DNA of 64,000 nt from Paramacrobiotus metropolitanus (GCF_019649055.1 NW_026570221.1:372001-436000), one strand, 5' to 3'. Shown: positions 46,620 to 55,347, counted from the first letter of the stretch. Numbers and translations: made by a program. Notes: generated from the letters alone by a model not told the origin.

Positions 46620-47603
46620 ATGGAGTTCATTGATTTGTTTGGCGCAAAGCCACCTCAGCCGGACCCTAGCAAGCGTAAGCGAAAAGACGGGGGGCGAACG
46701 GACGTTAAGAAGACTAAACCGAGCGGACAGGAGGCGGATGTTGAAAAAGGCAAACTAGCCAATCTACCGGATGGTGTGAACTCTCATCCGCGCTTTGCTT
46801 TCACGCAAGTGGGAAGGCCGGTGTATCGCTTGGGCAACGACAAATTTGTTTACGTGGGACCAAACACCGACGGGAAGATCAGTACGATTCGTATCGTTTT
46901 TGGTGAATGGAAGGAGCAACCGGACAATTCCTGGAAAGCCAGCTACGGGAAGAACGTTTCGCTATCTAAAACCGGTTTTCTCCGTTTGGCCGCGCTCATG
47001 CTGACCGAAAAAGCCGACATGGATGAAGCGGCCCGGGCCAGCGCAGCCGAAACTGGACGGCTGACACCGTTGTATCTGTTGGACAGTAGCATGTATTTTG
47101 GTTGGAGCCGTTTCAATGGCACCAACGTGGCCACGATTCGGCGCTTTGAAGTGAAGGGTGGGGATATGATTCCTACTCGTTACGGTATCTCTTTCGGTGA
47201 ACGATGCTATGATGGGTTAAAAGGTTTAATGAAGGACCTGCAGCTGTTCAAGGACATTGCCAAAATCCAAAAGGAACAGGGTACCCAAGACCCAATCAAG
47301 GAAGGACTGACCTTCTCAACGCTGTGTGAAAATATTGCTGATGCTTTGGCGCCACTGGTCAAGCAATTGGACAACGGGACGTTTCAACGCTGTCATGAAG
47401 ACAACTATGTACCGTCCGATGCGGAATGGAACGGGGCCGTGGAGCGCCTTTTGGAATTACGTATGGTCCATGGGATCTTGTTTGGATTGGATAAGCTAAG
47501 TGTTGAACAGGCTCTGGACCTCGATGTGGTTGGTTTTTTGGCTAAACATGGTGATAAAATTCGAACCAAGGTTGGAGATATCATTTCGGCTGATTATTGT
47601 TAA
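46620..47603 (+). CDS. Protein with two PC4/p15-like domains, 327 aa
   Basis: The first 50 residues are basic and look like a nuclear localisation signal (SKRKRKDGGR, VKKTKP). Residues about 65-125 fit a PC4 (Sub1/p15) domain: YRLGNDKFVYV, a short loop, TIRIVFGEW, then KNVSLSKTGFLRL. Residues about 150-205 fit a second one: LYLLDSSMYFGW, TIRRFEVKGGD, YGISFGERCYDGL. The C-terminal 110 residues are helical and unassigned. PC4 binds single-stranded DNA and acts as a Pol II coactivator and in repair, so this protein could serve as a transcription cofactor or as the single-strand binding protein of replication. It has its own TATA box and repeat array and converges on the protease gene 54 bases away. 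The domain calls are from pattern reading and need a profile search. Confidence 0.65.
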   Translation: MEFIDLFGAKPPQPDPSKRKRKDGGRTDVKKTKPSGQEADVEKGKLANLPDGVNSHPRFAFTQVGRPVYRLGNDKFVYVGPNTDGKISTIRIVFGEWKEQPDNSWKASYGKNVSLSKTGFLRLAALMLTEKADMDEAARASAAETGRLTPLYLLDSSMYFGWSRFNGTNVATIRRFEVKGGDMIPTRYGISFGERCYDGLKGLMKDLQLFKDIAKIQKEQGTQDPIKEGLTFSTLCENIADALAPLVKQLDNGTFQRCHEDNYVPSDAEWNGAVERLLELRMVHGILFGLDKLSVEQALDLDVVGFLAKHGDKIRTKVGDIISADYC

Positions 47604-47656
47604 GTTGCTGTTTTTCATCTACTTGTACGAATAACGGAAACGGGTGAGTGATTTTT

Positions 47657-48169
47657 TTATTTCATTAAACGCTTACACATTTGTCGGAGAAGAGCTCCAT
47701 CCACCATGGTTGTATTAATGTCGAAAAAAGAATTAACATACTGACAAACCATTTTGTCGTTGCTTGTTCGGCTATCCGTAAACAAATGCACAATATTAGT
47801 GTATGACTCACCACCACAGCGTCGTAGAATAAAAAACAAACAGTACTGCCCACAGACAGTGCTAAATTCAGACTGAAACTGTTCATTTTGTAGAGTTATT
47901 TCATTGGCTGCCACCAGTGACGCAAAATGCGGAGAGTAGCTTTCCAAAGTTTTCCCGTACGAATCAAACATTTCCATTTTACCAGCCTGTTCTTGGTACA
48001 GCGCAATCCAGTGTTCGCCTTCTTGGTCGGCTGGGTCGGTATTCACCACACACGCTCCCGGAAAAGGTGCCAGTGTTGCTGGAACTTGATCGCTGGCATA
48101 CACCCCACGAAATACGGCTGTGGTCTGAGGTTTCCCATGGAGTGCTGAGGTAATTTCCTGTGTATTCAT
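47657..48169 (-). CDS. pro: Adenain-like cysteine protease (virion maturation)
   Basis: 170 residues with the catalytic triad of adenovirus-type C48-related proteases in the usual order: His in GEHWIALYQ (about residue 53), Asp in MFDSYGK, and Cys in VCGQYCLFFILRRCGG. In Polintons and adenoviruses this enzyme cleaves capsid precursors during maturation. It is the last gene of the minus-strand virion cluster. Its start overlaps the end of the major capsid gene by 4 bases. Length and motif spacing are normal. Confidence 0.9.
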   Translation of the reverse strand: MNTQEITSALHGKPQTTAVFRGVYASDQVPATLAPFPGACVVNTDPADQEGEHWIALYQEQAGKMEMFDSYGKTLESYSPHFASLVAANEITLQNEQFQSEFSTVCGQYCLFFILRRCGGESYTNIVHLFTDSRTSNDKMVCQYVNSFFDINTTMVDGALLRQMCKRLMK

Positions 48170-49503
48170 GTTGTAAAGTCCGCAATGAGCTGTCGATGCT
48201 GGTTGATTTCGATAATGCTGTCATAGACCAGCATGCACACCATCATAATGGTATTTTTCAATGGTTTGCCAAAAGACACCGAGACACTCAGGTTTCCCTG
48301 TTTGATCAGTGTCAGTGGTCCACGGCCGGTATGTCCTGGCGTCAAGTCGAATCCAAAAATGGTGTATCCGTCATTATACTGGGTCCGATTGAATGGTAAG
48401 CCGCCTTGCAAACTGGGTCGGTGTCCCAGTGTGTCCAGCAGCCCGTCGTAGCACTCCAACGATAGATTATGCGCAAAATCGGCAGTGTAGGGTTTCGTAG
48501 GGTAGCTCTGACCGTCCACTTCGACGCTGATTTGTGTAATGTTGAAGTGTTGGAAGTTGAAAGGATTTTTCTTTTGCGATCCGTGAAAGTCTTCGCTGTC
48601 CACAAAACCAATAAAGACAACCTTGGGAATTTGTCCAATCTGCAAATTGCTGATTACGGTGCTTTGGGTTCGTTGGGGAATGTCCGACACGCGCATCACC
48701 ACGCGTTCGATATGGTACTTGACCGTCTTTTTCAACAGTTCTCCAGCGACGGCGGTCAGAAAGTCCGGTGATGGAATGTAGCGACGTACTGACAAACGCG
48801 CGTTACGGATAAATGGTTTGAAGGTCTTGGTGGTGTCCGTATCCCATACGCGTAGGGCAAACTCTGGTCGACTTACCACTAGGCGAATATTGACGGGAAC
48901 ACCGGTGCACAGCGGTTTGCTTTGGTCAAAAAGGTCCGAAAATAGCTTGCCGGAAAGCTGCACGTATTGTCCCGCATTAAATAGTGCCGCTCGATTTTTT
49001 TCACCGTTATTGGCGGTTTCACTGTTGAAGGAACCTGGGCTATCGTAATAAAAAGCGGCAGATGTCAGTTGGCTTTGTTGGGCGTCCAGTGTGTGAGACA
49101 ACAGTGATTCTAGGTAGGCGCGGTACGGGTAGAAAGTTGCGGCATCCGAGATCAATCGGTTGGCTACCGTCACATGGCATGAGGAAAACAGGGAGTGCAG
49201 AAGGTTGTTAACTGGTGCCACTCCATCAGCCGTTGTTATCAGTTCCCATTCACCGGTACTCTTACGGACTTTAATACCCACTTCTAATTCCAGGATCATG
49301 TCCGCTAAACTGAGTAGTCCGGACGTGCTAGGCGGAATGAAGAAATTGATGTCACCGGCTGATCCGTTGTCCGTTAGGATGGTAGTGGGGTTGAGCTTCT
49401 CATGCTCGGTGCGCCATCGGTCCGTTAAAGTCGCCGGTAATGCAAAGAGCTGGTTCTCCAGTTGCATGGCCGGCTCCGAATTTTCCATCATCAACATGGC
49501 CAT
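48166..49503 (-). CDS. Major capsid protein (hexon-like, double jelly-roll)
   Basis: 445 residues, undisturbed. The N-terminal part has FFIPPSTSGLLSLADMILEL and the C-terminal part ends with the signature of the Polinton hexon family: FGFDLTPGHTGRGPLTLIKQGNLSVS split over strands, then FGKPLKNTIMM and a final DSIIEINQHRQL. It closely follows the family known from C. elegans as F54H12.2-like. Double jelly-roll proteins form the trimeric capsomers of these particles. It sits between the small pX-like gene and the protease in the minus-strand cluster. Confidence 0.9.
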   Translation of the reverse strand: MAMLMMENSEPAMQLENQLFALPATLTDRWRTEHEKLNPTTILTDNGSAGDINFFIPPSTSGLLSLADMILELEVGIKVRKSTGEWELITTADGVAPVNNLLHSLFSSCHVTVANRLISDAATFYPYRAYLESLLSHTLDAQQSQLTSAAFYYDSPGSFNSETANNGEKNRAALFNAGQYVQLSGKLFSDLFDQSKPLCTGVPVNIRLVVSRPEFALRVWDTDTTKTFKPFIRNARLSVRRYIPSPDFLTAVAGELLKKTVKYHIERVVMRVSDIPQRTQSTVISNLQIGQIPKVVFIGFVDSEDFHGSQKKNPFNFQHFNITQISVEVDGQSYPTKPYTADFAHNLSLECYDGLLDTLGHRPSLQGGLPFNRTQYNDGYTIFGFDLTPGHTGRGPLTLIKQGNLSVSVSFGKPLKNTIMMVCMLVYDSIIEINQHRQLIADFTT

Positions 49504-49506
49504 TTT

Positions 49507-49905
49507 TCAAAAGAAGTCGGGGATATTGGTAGGAGGAATACGTTTAACTCGTAGAACTTTACGTCGAACTCGTCGTTTTTTCCGGACACCTTCACCTTCT
49601 TGGGAAGCGAATCGTTTTCCAATGGCTGTTCCCGCACGCGAGGCTACCTCTTTAATAGCCCCGGTCGCCGCTTCTTGCAGGTGAGGGGTAGCCGCTTCAA
49701 GAGCGGCTCTGGCATGCGGTGCCGCCTTTCGTAATATGGGTTGAACAAATCCTGATAGCTTGGCAAACAGGTTTTTCAAAATCTGCGGGAAGCCGGATCC
49801 GTTTTGCAGGGTTCCTCGGTACCGGATCAATGCGCTGCCACCCGTCTGACTGACAAAGACGTTTTCATATCGCCGGGGATCCGGCACGTACGCAACGAGA
49901 GGCAT
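49507..49905 (-). CDS. Small basic virion protein (pX/core-like)
   Basis: 132 residues. The N-terminus MPLVAYVPDPRRYENVFVSQ followed by a glycine-rich turn is typical of a small protein encoded next to the capsid genes of Polintons and adintoviruses. The middle is an amphipathic, alanine-rich helix, and the end is very basic (GVRKKRRVRRKVLRVKR), fit for DNA binding in the core or for membrane activity during entry, as with adenovirus core and cement proteins. It lies three bases from the major capsid gene and one base from the penton-like gene. Confidence 0.65.
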   Translation of the reverse strand: MPLVAYVPDPRRYENVFVSQTGGSALIRYRGTLQNGSGFPQILKNLFAKLSGFVQPILRKAAPHARAALEAATPHLQEAATGAIKEVASRAGTAIGKRFASQEGEGVRKKRRVRRKVLRVKRIPPTNIPDFF

Positions 49906-49906
49906 T

Positions 49907-50878
49907 TTAGTAGAGTCGTTGTGGTCGGAAATGTAGCTTTACAAGGGATTTTCCCGTTTGAAACTTGGCGTCGTCTCCCAGGTCGTTGGCAATGGTCAGC
50001 TTTATGGTTTCGAAATGTTGGCGTAATACAGGGACATAGTGGGGAATGTCGAATCTGGCCTCCACAATCTGATTGACTTCTCCTCTAATAGGCACGGAAC
50101 GTAAAAACTGCGCTGCGGTATCGCCGATCAAGCTGTAGTCGGCCACATCGCTGTATACAAACAGGCTTTGATTACCCAGCAGAGTGTTGACCGGTCGCTC
50201 CGAAATAAAGCTGGTCAATTTGGGATTAGGAGGCTTGGCCAGAAATGATAGGTACTGGATACTGATGTTCTTTGTCTCCATAGGAAATGGACCGATGAAC
50301 GCATTGCTGTTACTTTCCATCGGCACATCCGGTTTTAATACACTATGTTCAAATCCCAGCATTTTTTGTAAGACTATTGACGACGGGGGAAAGACGACGG
50401 AAACCCGATCGTTGCCAATATTTAGTCGGACCCGATGATTGGTGGCGGTCAGCAGTTGAACGGTGAAAGCTCTGTCCGCAGTCAAAGCGCTCTTGTCAGC
50501 GTGCACCGTATCGTCCACCATGTACGATCCAACCTTGGGTACCAATGAATTAATGGTTTTCAGTAACAACTCTGCATCTTTGTAATTTCCAGGGGGGATA
50601 GTGATCTCGTCGGTATGGACAACTTGGTCCGCGGCCTCCAAAAAATTCGCTTCATCCTTTTTTAATCTGAATTCTCGAACGATGTGCACCTCAATCTTTT
50701 GCTCAACTGGAAGTGTGAAAAAGGAGTTGAGGTACTGTAGTTCAACGAGGGCCATTTCCCATTTCCCTTTCAGGGTAATGGGATGCTTCAGTTTGGTCGT
50801 CCAATTGGACGGAGTATTGTTGGGGTCCGTGGCGACGTCGCTTGGCAGCGTCACGTAGAACGGTGCTCCTTCATACAT
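49907..50878 (-). CDS. Minor capsid protein (penton-like, single jelly-roll)
   Basis: 323 residues. The start FYVTLPSDVATDPNNTPSNWTTKL followed by LKGKWEMALVELQY is the hallmark of the Polinton penton homologue. The rest is strand-rich, with no membrane segment, and ends KSLVKLHFRPQRLY. In related viruses this protein occupies the fivefold vertices. The gene overlaps the end of the integrase gene by 28 bases in another frame, part of the tight packing in this cluster. Confidence 0.9.
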   Translation of the reverse strand: MYEGAPFYVTLPSDVATDPNNTPSNWTTKLKHPITLKGKWEMALVELQYLNSFFTLPVEQKIEVHIVREFRLKKDEANFLEAADQVVHTDEITIPPGNYKDAELLLKTINSLVPKVGSYMVDDTVHADKSALTADRAFTVQLLTATNHRVRLNIGNDRVSVVFPPSSIVLQKMLGFEHSVLKPDVPMESNSNAFIGPFPMETKNISIQYLSFLAKPPNPKLTSFISERPVNTLLGNQSLFVYSDVADYSLIGDTAAQFLRSVPIRGEVNQIVEARFDIPHYVPVLRQHFETIKLTIANDLGDDAKFQTGKSLVKLHFRPQRLY

Positions 50879-51964
50879 GATGCCTTGATCCAGGAATCGT
50901 GTTCAGGTCCGTAACCTAACCACCGTACTAATATCTTTTCTCCACGGCGTTTAATAACGCGATCAATGGTATGTTCTTTGTGTTCCGGGTGCGACACTTT
51001 GGAAAGTTCGTGTTCATAGAATGTTCCTTGGATAGGTTGGTCTTGGTAGTCCTGTAGTCGGTATACCGGTACGGTATGGGAAATGACTTTATTAACGTAG
51101 AACACCTCCTCCTTAAATCGATACGTATAGCTTTTCTCCACCTTGGTTTTGTGCACAGCGATGCGAACCGCATCACCGACCTTGAACCGAGGTCGCCGGG
51201 CCTTATTCGTAGGATACAACTTGTTAAATACTGCCAATGAATTGTGTTGTGTGACGTCAATGGGTCGCAATCCATGGGCCCGATGTTTTGAATGGTTATA
51301 CGAGTACACGAAATCTTGCAGTTTATCAATGTACCGCGTCGACACTCGCGCTCGGAACAAGCGAAACATCCGTGTTTTGATGGTGCGAATGACGCGTTCG
51401 GCCATGGCACATTTGATGTCTTCGTTTTCCGATGTGAAGAAATGAATCTTTTTTTCTTTCAGAAAAGTCTTGACGGTGGTGTTAACAACTTCGGTTCCTT
51501 TATCGTATTGCAGCTTCTCCGGTTCGCCGAGTTCTTCAAAGGCCTGTGACAAGGCGTTTTTGGTTTCTTTGGCCGTTTTGTTTTCATCGGTTGAATGCTC
51601 AGCTTTTGGAAAAGCAATCAATCACAAAGAGCAGGTGTTTGTATCCATCATTTTCTTTGGAATATTTTGACAAATCAGCCAGATCCGCTTGGTACTGCTG
51701 GCGAAGGTTGGTCACTACGATCCGATTGCGCGCGAACCGCCGGCGATTTTCCTTGGTCACAGTGTACGCATCGATCTCCTGCAGAATCTCCTGTGCTTTC
51801 CGTCTGTTGGCTCTGGTCTTGAGACTTCTTCGAAACCTTTCCACGCCTCCAAGACCGCCGGGGTCGCGTGGGTTGAGGTATCGCTTCATTAGCTTCTCCA
51901 TTCGCTTTGTTACAACAGGTAGACACGCAATTGATCTTAAATATTCGGCATAACCGTAATACAC
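50851..51964 (-). CDS. int: Retrovirus-like integrase with chromodomain, frame broken once
   Basis: The N-terminal frame (51964-51599) has a basic helical part, then the first catalytic Asp in QADLADLSKY and the following VIDCFSK. The C-terminal frame (51621-50851) has the second Asp in YDKGTEVVN, the Glu in AMAERVIRTIK about 35 residues later, SYNHSKH and a C-terminal chromodomain (IDRVIKRRGEK, VRWLGYGPEHDSW). This enzyme inserts the linear element and makes the 6-bp target duplication. The two frames overlap at the T run 51604-51607 (A run on the coding strand), where the frame changes by one base. All three catalytic residues are present, so the break is either a recent mutation or an assembly error. 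Confidence 0.9.
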
Positions 51965-51982
51965 TAGGCAGCAAGCTAGCCA

Positions 51983-52807
51983 TTACGTCAGAGTAATCCA
52001 CTGTATTCTGGGCAGACCAGATCCTGTTTGGATGGTACGCGAGCGCAGCTTCTTCACACTGCCTTCGATCTGGTGCGCTTTTCTTTTCTTACCCCGCAAA
52101 GGCGTGGTGACCGGAAACAGAGGTCGCCGCGGTCGCTTGCGTGGATACGTTGGGTTCTCGACCTCTTCCGGTTGTCGTTTCCGACCCTTCCTCGGTGCAG
52201 TCGGGGGAAACAGGGCTATGCGCGCTGTTTTGGTAGGTCGCAGTTCTGTACTCTCGTCTTGGAAACGCCGCTTGCTTCCTTTCTTTGGCAGTGATGGTGG
52301 AAACAAAGCAACGCGAGCTGCCTTTGGTTTATTGCTGTCACCCGGTTCGCTTTCCAAGTCCCGTTTTTGTCCTTTCGTGGGCAAATCCGCCGGAAATAAA
52401 GGTTGTCGAGGCTGCTTAGTAGACTTTGTTGATTCATCCGTCTCTTCGGGGTGTTTCCGCTTGCGTGGAACGGGGCGTGCTGGTAGCGACGATACTGTCT
52501 GTGGGGTAGAGACTGTCGGTTGCTTCTCTGATGCTATCGGTGGTGGTTGTGCAGTAACGTCTGTCGATAACTCCAGCGGATTTTCATCGGGTATTGCTTT
52601 CTGTTTCAGAGCGAGGAACCGTTCAAGAATGCTGCTTAGCTGACCAGCTTTTTCAAATTCACTTATATCGGTTCGTTGCAGGGTTTCGGCCACTAGTGCA
52701 TCCAACGTTATGACGCTGTGGGCCTCTGGTGGCTCCTTGTTGATCTGGAGCTGATTCTGCATCCGCTTCTCCATCACACGACGCGGTACTATAAAGAATT
52801 CATCCAT
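51983..52807 (-). CDS. Repeat-rich basic Polinton protein, 274 aa
   Basis: The N-terminal 75 residues (MDEFFIVPRRVMEKR...KEPPEAHSVITLDALV) are helical and look like a conserved head. The rest is a low-complexity tail with four repeats of about 33 residues around LFP-(8)-KG-KR: PLFPADLPTKGQKR, ALFPPSLPKKGSKR, ALFPPTAPRKGRKR and PLFPVTTPLRGKKR. The protein ends GSGLPRIQWITL. Lysine/arginine content is high, so it probably binds DNA or sits in the virion core. Similar head-plus-basic-tail proteins occur at this place in other Polintons; the function is unknown to me. Confidence 0.65.
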   Translation of the reverse strand: MDEFFIVPRRVMEKRMQNQLQINKEPPEAHSVITLDALVAETLQRTDISEFEKAGQLSSILERFLALKQKAIPDENPLELSTDVTAQPPPIASEKQPTVSTPQTVSSLPARPVPRKRKHPEETDESTKSTKQPRQPLFPADLPTKGQKRDLESEPGDSNKPKAARVALFPPSLPKKGSKRRFQDESTELRPTKTARIALFPPTAPRKGRKRQPEEVENPTYPRKRPRRPLFPVTTPLRGKKRKAHQIEGSVKKLRSRTIQTGSGLPRIQWITLT

Positions 52808-53126
52808 TACCGATCAGGGATGTTAAAACTCCAGCAATGACGGGTAAGATAGCTCCAATGAATCCTCCTTGCTGAAATATTTTCCGTTTTTCTTTGAGTG
52901 GATACCGGCGCAGAGCGATCAGCTTTAATGCTTTTCGGTGGCGTTTACATTTCTCCGCTTGCGTTGGTGATAGGTTCACAGTATTCTTCACAATGTTGAC
53001 AGCAACTTCTTCCAATGCTTTCATCTGAGTCTTGGTCAGGTAGCTCATCAACACCTTTCGCTGTTTTGGCTTGAGGTGTTGAAGCGTAATTATAAAGGGT
53101 GCCAAAGCTTTCACGCGTTCGGACAT
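52800..53126 (-). CDS. Small conserved Polinton protein with hydrophobic C-terminus
   Basis: 108 residues. A helical, basic body (KPKQRKVLMSYL, LSPTQAEKCKRHRKALKLIA, RYPLKEKRKIFQQGG) ends in a hydrophobic, glycine-containing segment (FIGAILPVIAGVLTSLIG). This pattern of K-RKAL, LSP-Q, HRK-L and KK-K followed by GGF and a membrane-like end is common next to Polinton ATPases. The tail could insert in membranes. It overlaps the gene on each side by 8 and 16 bases. Confidence 0.7.
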   Translation of the reverse strand: MSERVKALAPFIITLQHLKPKQRKVLMSYLTKTQMKALEEVAVNIVKNTVNLSPTQAEKCKRHRKALKLIALRRYPLKEKRKIFQQGGFIGAILPVIAGVLTSLIGNG

Positions 53127-53800
53127 TTTGGTAGATCATGGGAACGGTTTCGGTCGAGATAGATACGCATTTGTTGATTCGGTAGCACATGGGAACGAAC
53201 CCTTAAATAATCGGGGCACATGGGGCGTAAGTCCAGCACGAGCGGTTGATATGCCTCCGTCGTGACTTTGTTGTATGCATCCACCAAATGTTTTAGTCCA
53301 GTTTGGCGAGCCAGTAATGAAATTTGGTTAATGTCCCGCACGTTCTTAAATAGTATTAAGTACTGAGAATTTAACGTTATGTCCCGCATTGTCTTTCCCT
53401 GTTTGTACAGGTTCTGGAGAAGCATAATAACAGAAATATTCTTGTGGTGTATACCACGGGTGAACAAGTCAGAACACCGTACGTCCTTACATAAATCCGA
53501 AGCCAAGTCGTCGATAACCACCAGCGTGTGACCATTGTCATTAACCGATTGTATAACCGAGAAAAGGTCATCCAAACCATGCACAAACTCGACTTGCGCA
53601 ATTTCTTTTTGCAGATCTTCAAAGCTTTTCTGCCACTGGCCATAGCAGTACAAAATCCGGCTCATGGACTGATCAAAAACTTGGGCAGCGTTTCTAATTA
53701 ACGTGTAAACAAACTGCGTTTTTCCTGACATTGTCGGCCCGCAAACACACATACCGAAAGGAGCGCAAAAGCGCGGGTAATCCTTTATTATGCTAAACAT
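53111..53800 (-). CDS. Genome-packaging ATPase (FtsK/HerA, A32-like)
   Basis: 229 residues. Walker A is GPTMSGKTQ near residue 21 and Walker B LVVIDDL near residue 93; a sensor-like asparagine/glutamine segment follows (IMLLQNLY, LNSQYLILFKN). This is the size and motif layout of Polinton packaging ATPases, which drive DNA into preformed capsids. The gene is third in the minus-strand cluster, downstream of the IAP-like gene. TTTAAG-type sequence about 50 bases upstream may be its TATA element. Confidence 0.92.
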   Translation of the reverse strand: MFSIIKDYPRFCAPFGMCVCGPTMSGKTQFVYTLIRNAAQVFDQSMSRILYCYGQWQKSFEDLQKEIAQVEFVHGLDDLFSVIQSVNDNGHTLVVIDDLASDLCKDVRCSDLFTRGIHHKNISVIMLLQNLYKQGKTMRDITLNSQYLILFKNVRDINQISLLARQTGLKHLVDAYNKVTTEAYQPLVLDLRPMCPDYLRVRSHVLPNQQMRIYLDRNRSHDLPKCPNA

Positions 53801-53855
53801 TTTTGTTCTTTACGATACCAACAGAAAACAGTAGCTGAGAGCTTAAATAGATAAG

Positions 53856-54763
53856 TCAAGCAAAAAAAAGCTTAATTTTCCCAGTAACACGTTTACGGCA
53901 CAGCGGACACTCTCGCAACCGTTTCGCACAAACATCGCAGCAGATCGCATGCCCGCATGGTGTAAAACATAACGATACCTTCTTATCCAGACATACACTA
54001 CAGTCCTTGTCCAGCTGGCTTTGCTCGTCCAGTCGCATGTCGGTGATGCGGGCTTTAATTCGCTTGGCGGCATTTATTAGATCCTTTAATTCACGAAACG
54101 TTTGCAAACGATGCTTGTACTGTTGAACGGCCTTGATGAGGTATGTATAGTGGTAACCGTCCTCTTTCGCCAATGCAACTAAGTACTCTACTTCATCTGT
54201 TTTTGGTCCGCGAGACCATTTCATTGTGTCCATATTGTGGAGCTTTTGAACATCGTAAATAAAATGATGACCCTTTTTTCGATTAGGTACGCGCAATCCG
54301 GTTCAAACTTGGCATGCTCGATCCACGGATCGTCATCCACTGTCCACTTTTCCAGCTTACGACCGCAGCAGAAGCACCGGACCCGGTCTTCTCCAGCCTC
54401 CATGAAGAAGAAACCCGCACGTGCCATGTCATTCGCTCGATGCGTAACCCATCCCGGCCAATCAGCGTACGTTGCGAAGCGCTCTCGATATTCTTTCATA
54501 GCGGGGACGTAGAGCTCGTCATCAGGGACCATCGCAGCATAAGAGCAATTAGGATTAGATCGCCGGTGCTCGAACATGGGTTTGTCACCCATCATCCAGT
54601 TGAAGTGTACGACGTTGCAGACGACACACTTGACTTCATCTCCTGTACCCGTATAAATATATCCCGCTTCCGCTAACGACTGTGGGGAAACGTAAGCCAG
54701 AGGCCACTTTTCAAACGTCTTGAACCGATCGGCAAAATTCATATTCCGCTCAGCATTCTGCAA
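53856..54763 (-). CDS. iap: Inhibitor of apoptosis protein (BIR-BIR-RING), frame broken once
   Basis: The N-terminal frame (54763-54221) has two BIR zinc domains: CVVCNV...GDKPMFEHRR..NC and CFCCGRK...DDPWIEHAKF..DC, each with the CX2C...H...C set. The C-terminal frame (54296-53856) has a helical linker and a RING finger (CSVCLDKK, CGHAICCDVCA, CPLCRKR). IAP proteins bind and ubiquitinate caspases and related factors; baculoviruses and some adintoviruses carry them to delay cell death. The frame changes at the T run 54274-54279 (A run on the coding strand), just after the second BIR. Every zinc ligand I expect is present on one or other side. Confidence 0.9.
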
Positions 54764-54820
54764 CTAAACGAAAGTCTATTTAAGGACCTCAGAACGCAGT
54801 CGTTTGCTAACGCTTACATT

Positions 54821-55006
54821 ATGGCAAACCTACAGCATATGCTGTGCTACGCGCGCAACGTGGAGCAAAAATGTGAAAAAGTGCTTTTGATTCTTCTTTA
54901 TGTTGTATTTTTTGTGGTATTCGCTGCATTTGTCGTTACGGAAGGAGTCGGAAAAATCTTACAAAGTGATCACTGGAACAAAACCATGCGAAATTTAACG
55001 TCATAA
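54821..55006 (+). CDS. Small single-pass membrane protein, 61 aa
   Basis: MANLQHML starts a short cytoplasmic-like part, then VLLILLYVVFFVVFAAFVV forms one clear membrane helix, then a polar end with an N-linked glycosylation motif (NKT or NLT). It is divergent from the IAP-like gene, whose start lies 57 bases away; TATTTAAG near 54778 could serve as a shared TATA element. Too short for family assignment, but the helix is unmistakable and small membrane proteins are usual accessory genes of DNA viruses. Confidence 0.45.
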   Translation: MANLQHMLCYARNVEQKCEKVLLILLYVVFFVVFAAFVVTEGVGKILQSDHWNKTMRNLTS

Positions 55007-55189
55007 CTCACCGGCATGATTGGTACCGCAGCAGCCGTAAATCCTTGGATTTGGATATCTCACTGGTATCAACAAAAAATGGTTTGCTAACTTAACTTTT
55101 TAGCTTGGAAGCTTTTTTGGAAAAAGCACTATATCGGTTTGCTCCGATGTAATTATTTGTGCTTCTTTATATATTTGCTGCTACACCCA

Positions 55190-55347
55190 AAAACAGATTA
55201 TCTGTAATGCAGTGATAACCGACTTCAATTATACTCTACTGATAAACCTAAATTATGATAACTATAAACGATTAACCAACAGCATCCAGGTAATCGAAAA
55301 CGATTACCGATACCAAAAGTTAATTATCTCATTGAATATATAAAACC
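55190..55347 (+). promoter_or_regulatory. Promoter region of the ANP32-like gene with GATAACCG motifs and TATA box
   Basis: GATTATCTG, GATAACCGA, GATAAACC, GATAACTA, GATTAACC, GGTAATCG and GATTACCGA occur at roughly 30-33-base spacing, followed by TATATAAAAC at 55338-55347. The ATG is at 55431. This is a diverged relative of the array at 46071-46499. Confidence 0.6.

Noticed and set aside
49160-49684. 174-codon plus-strand frame across the capsid genes
   Set aside because: It is antisense to the well-supported major capsid and pX-like genes.
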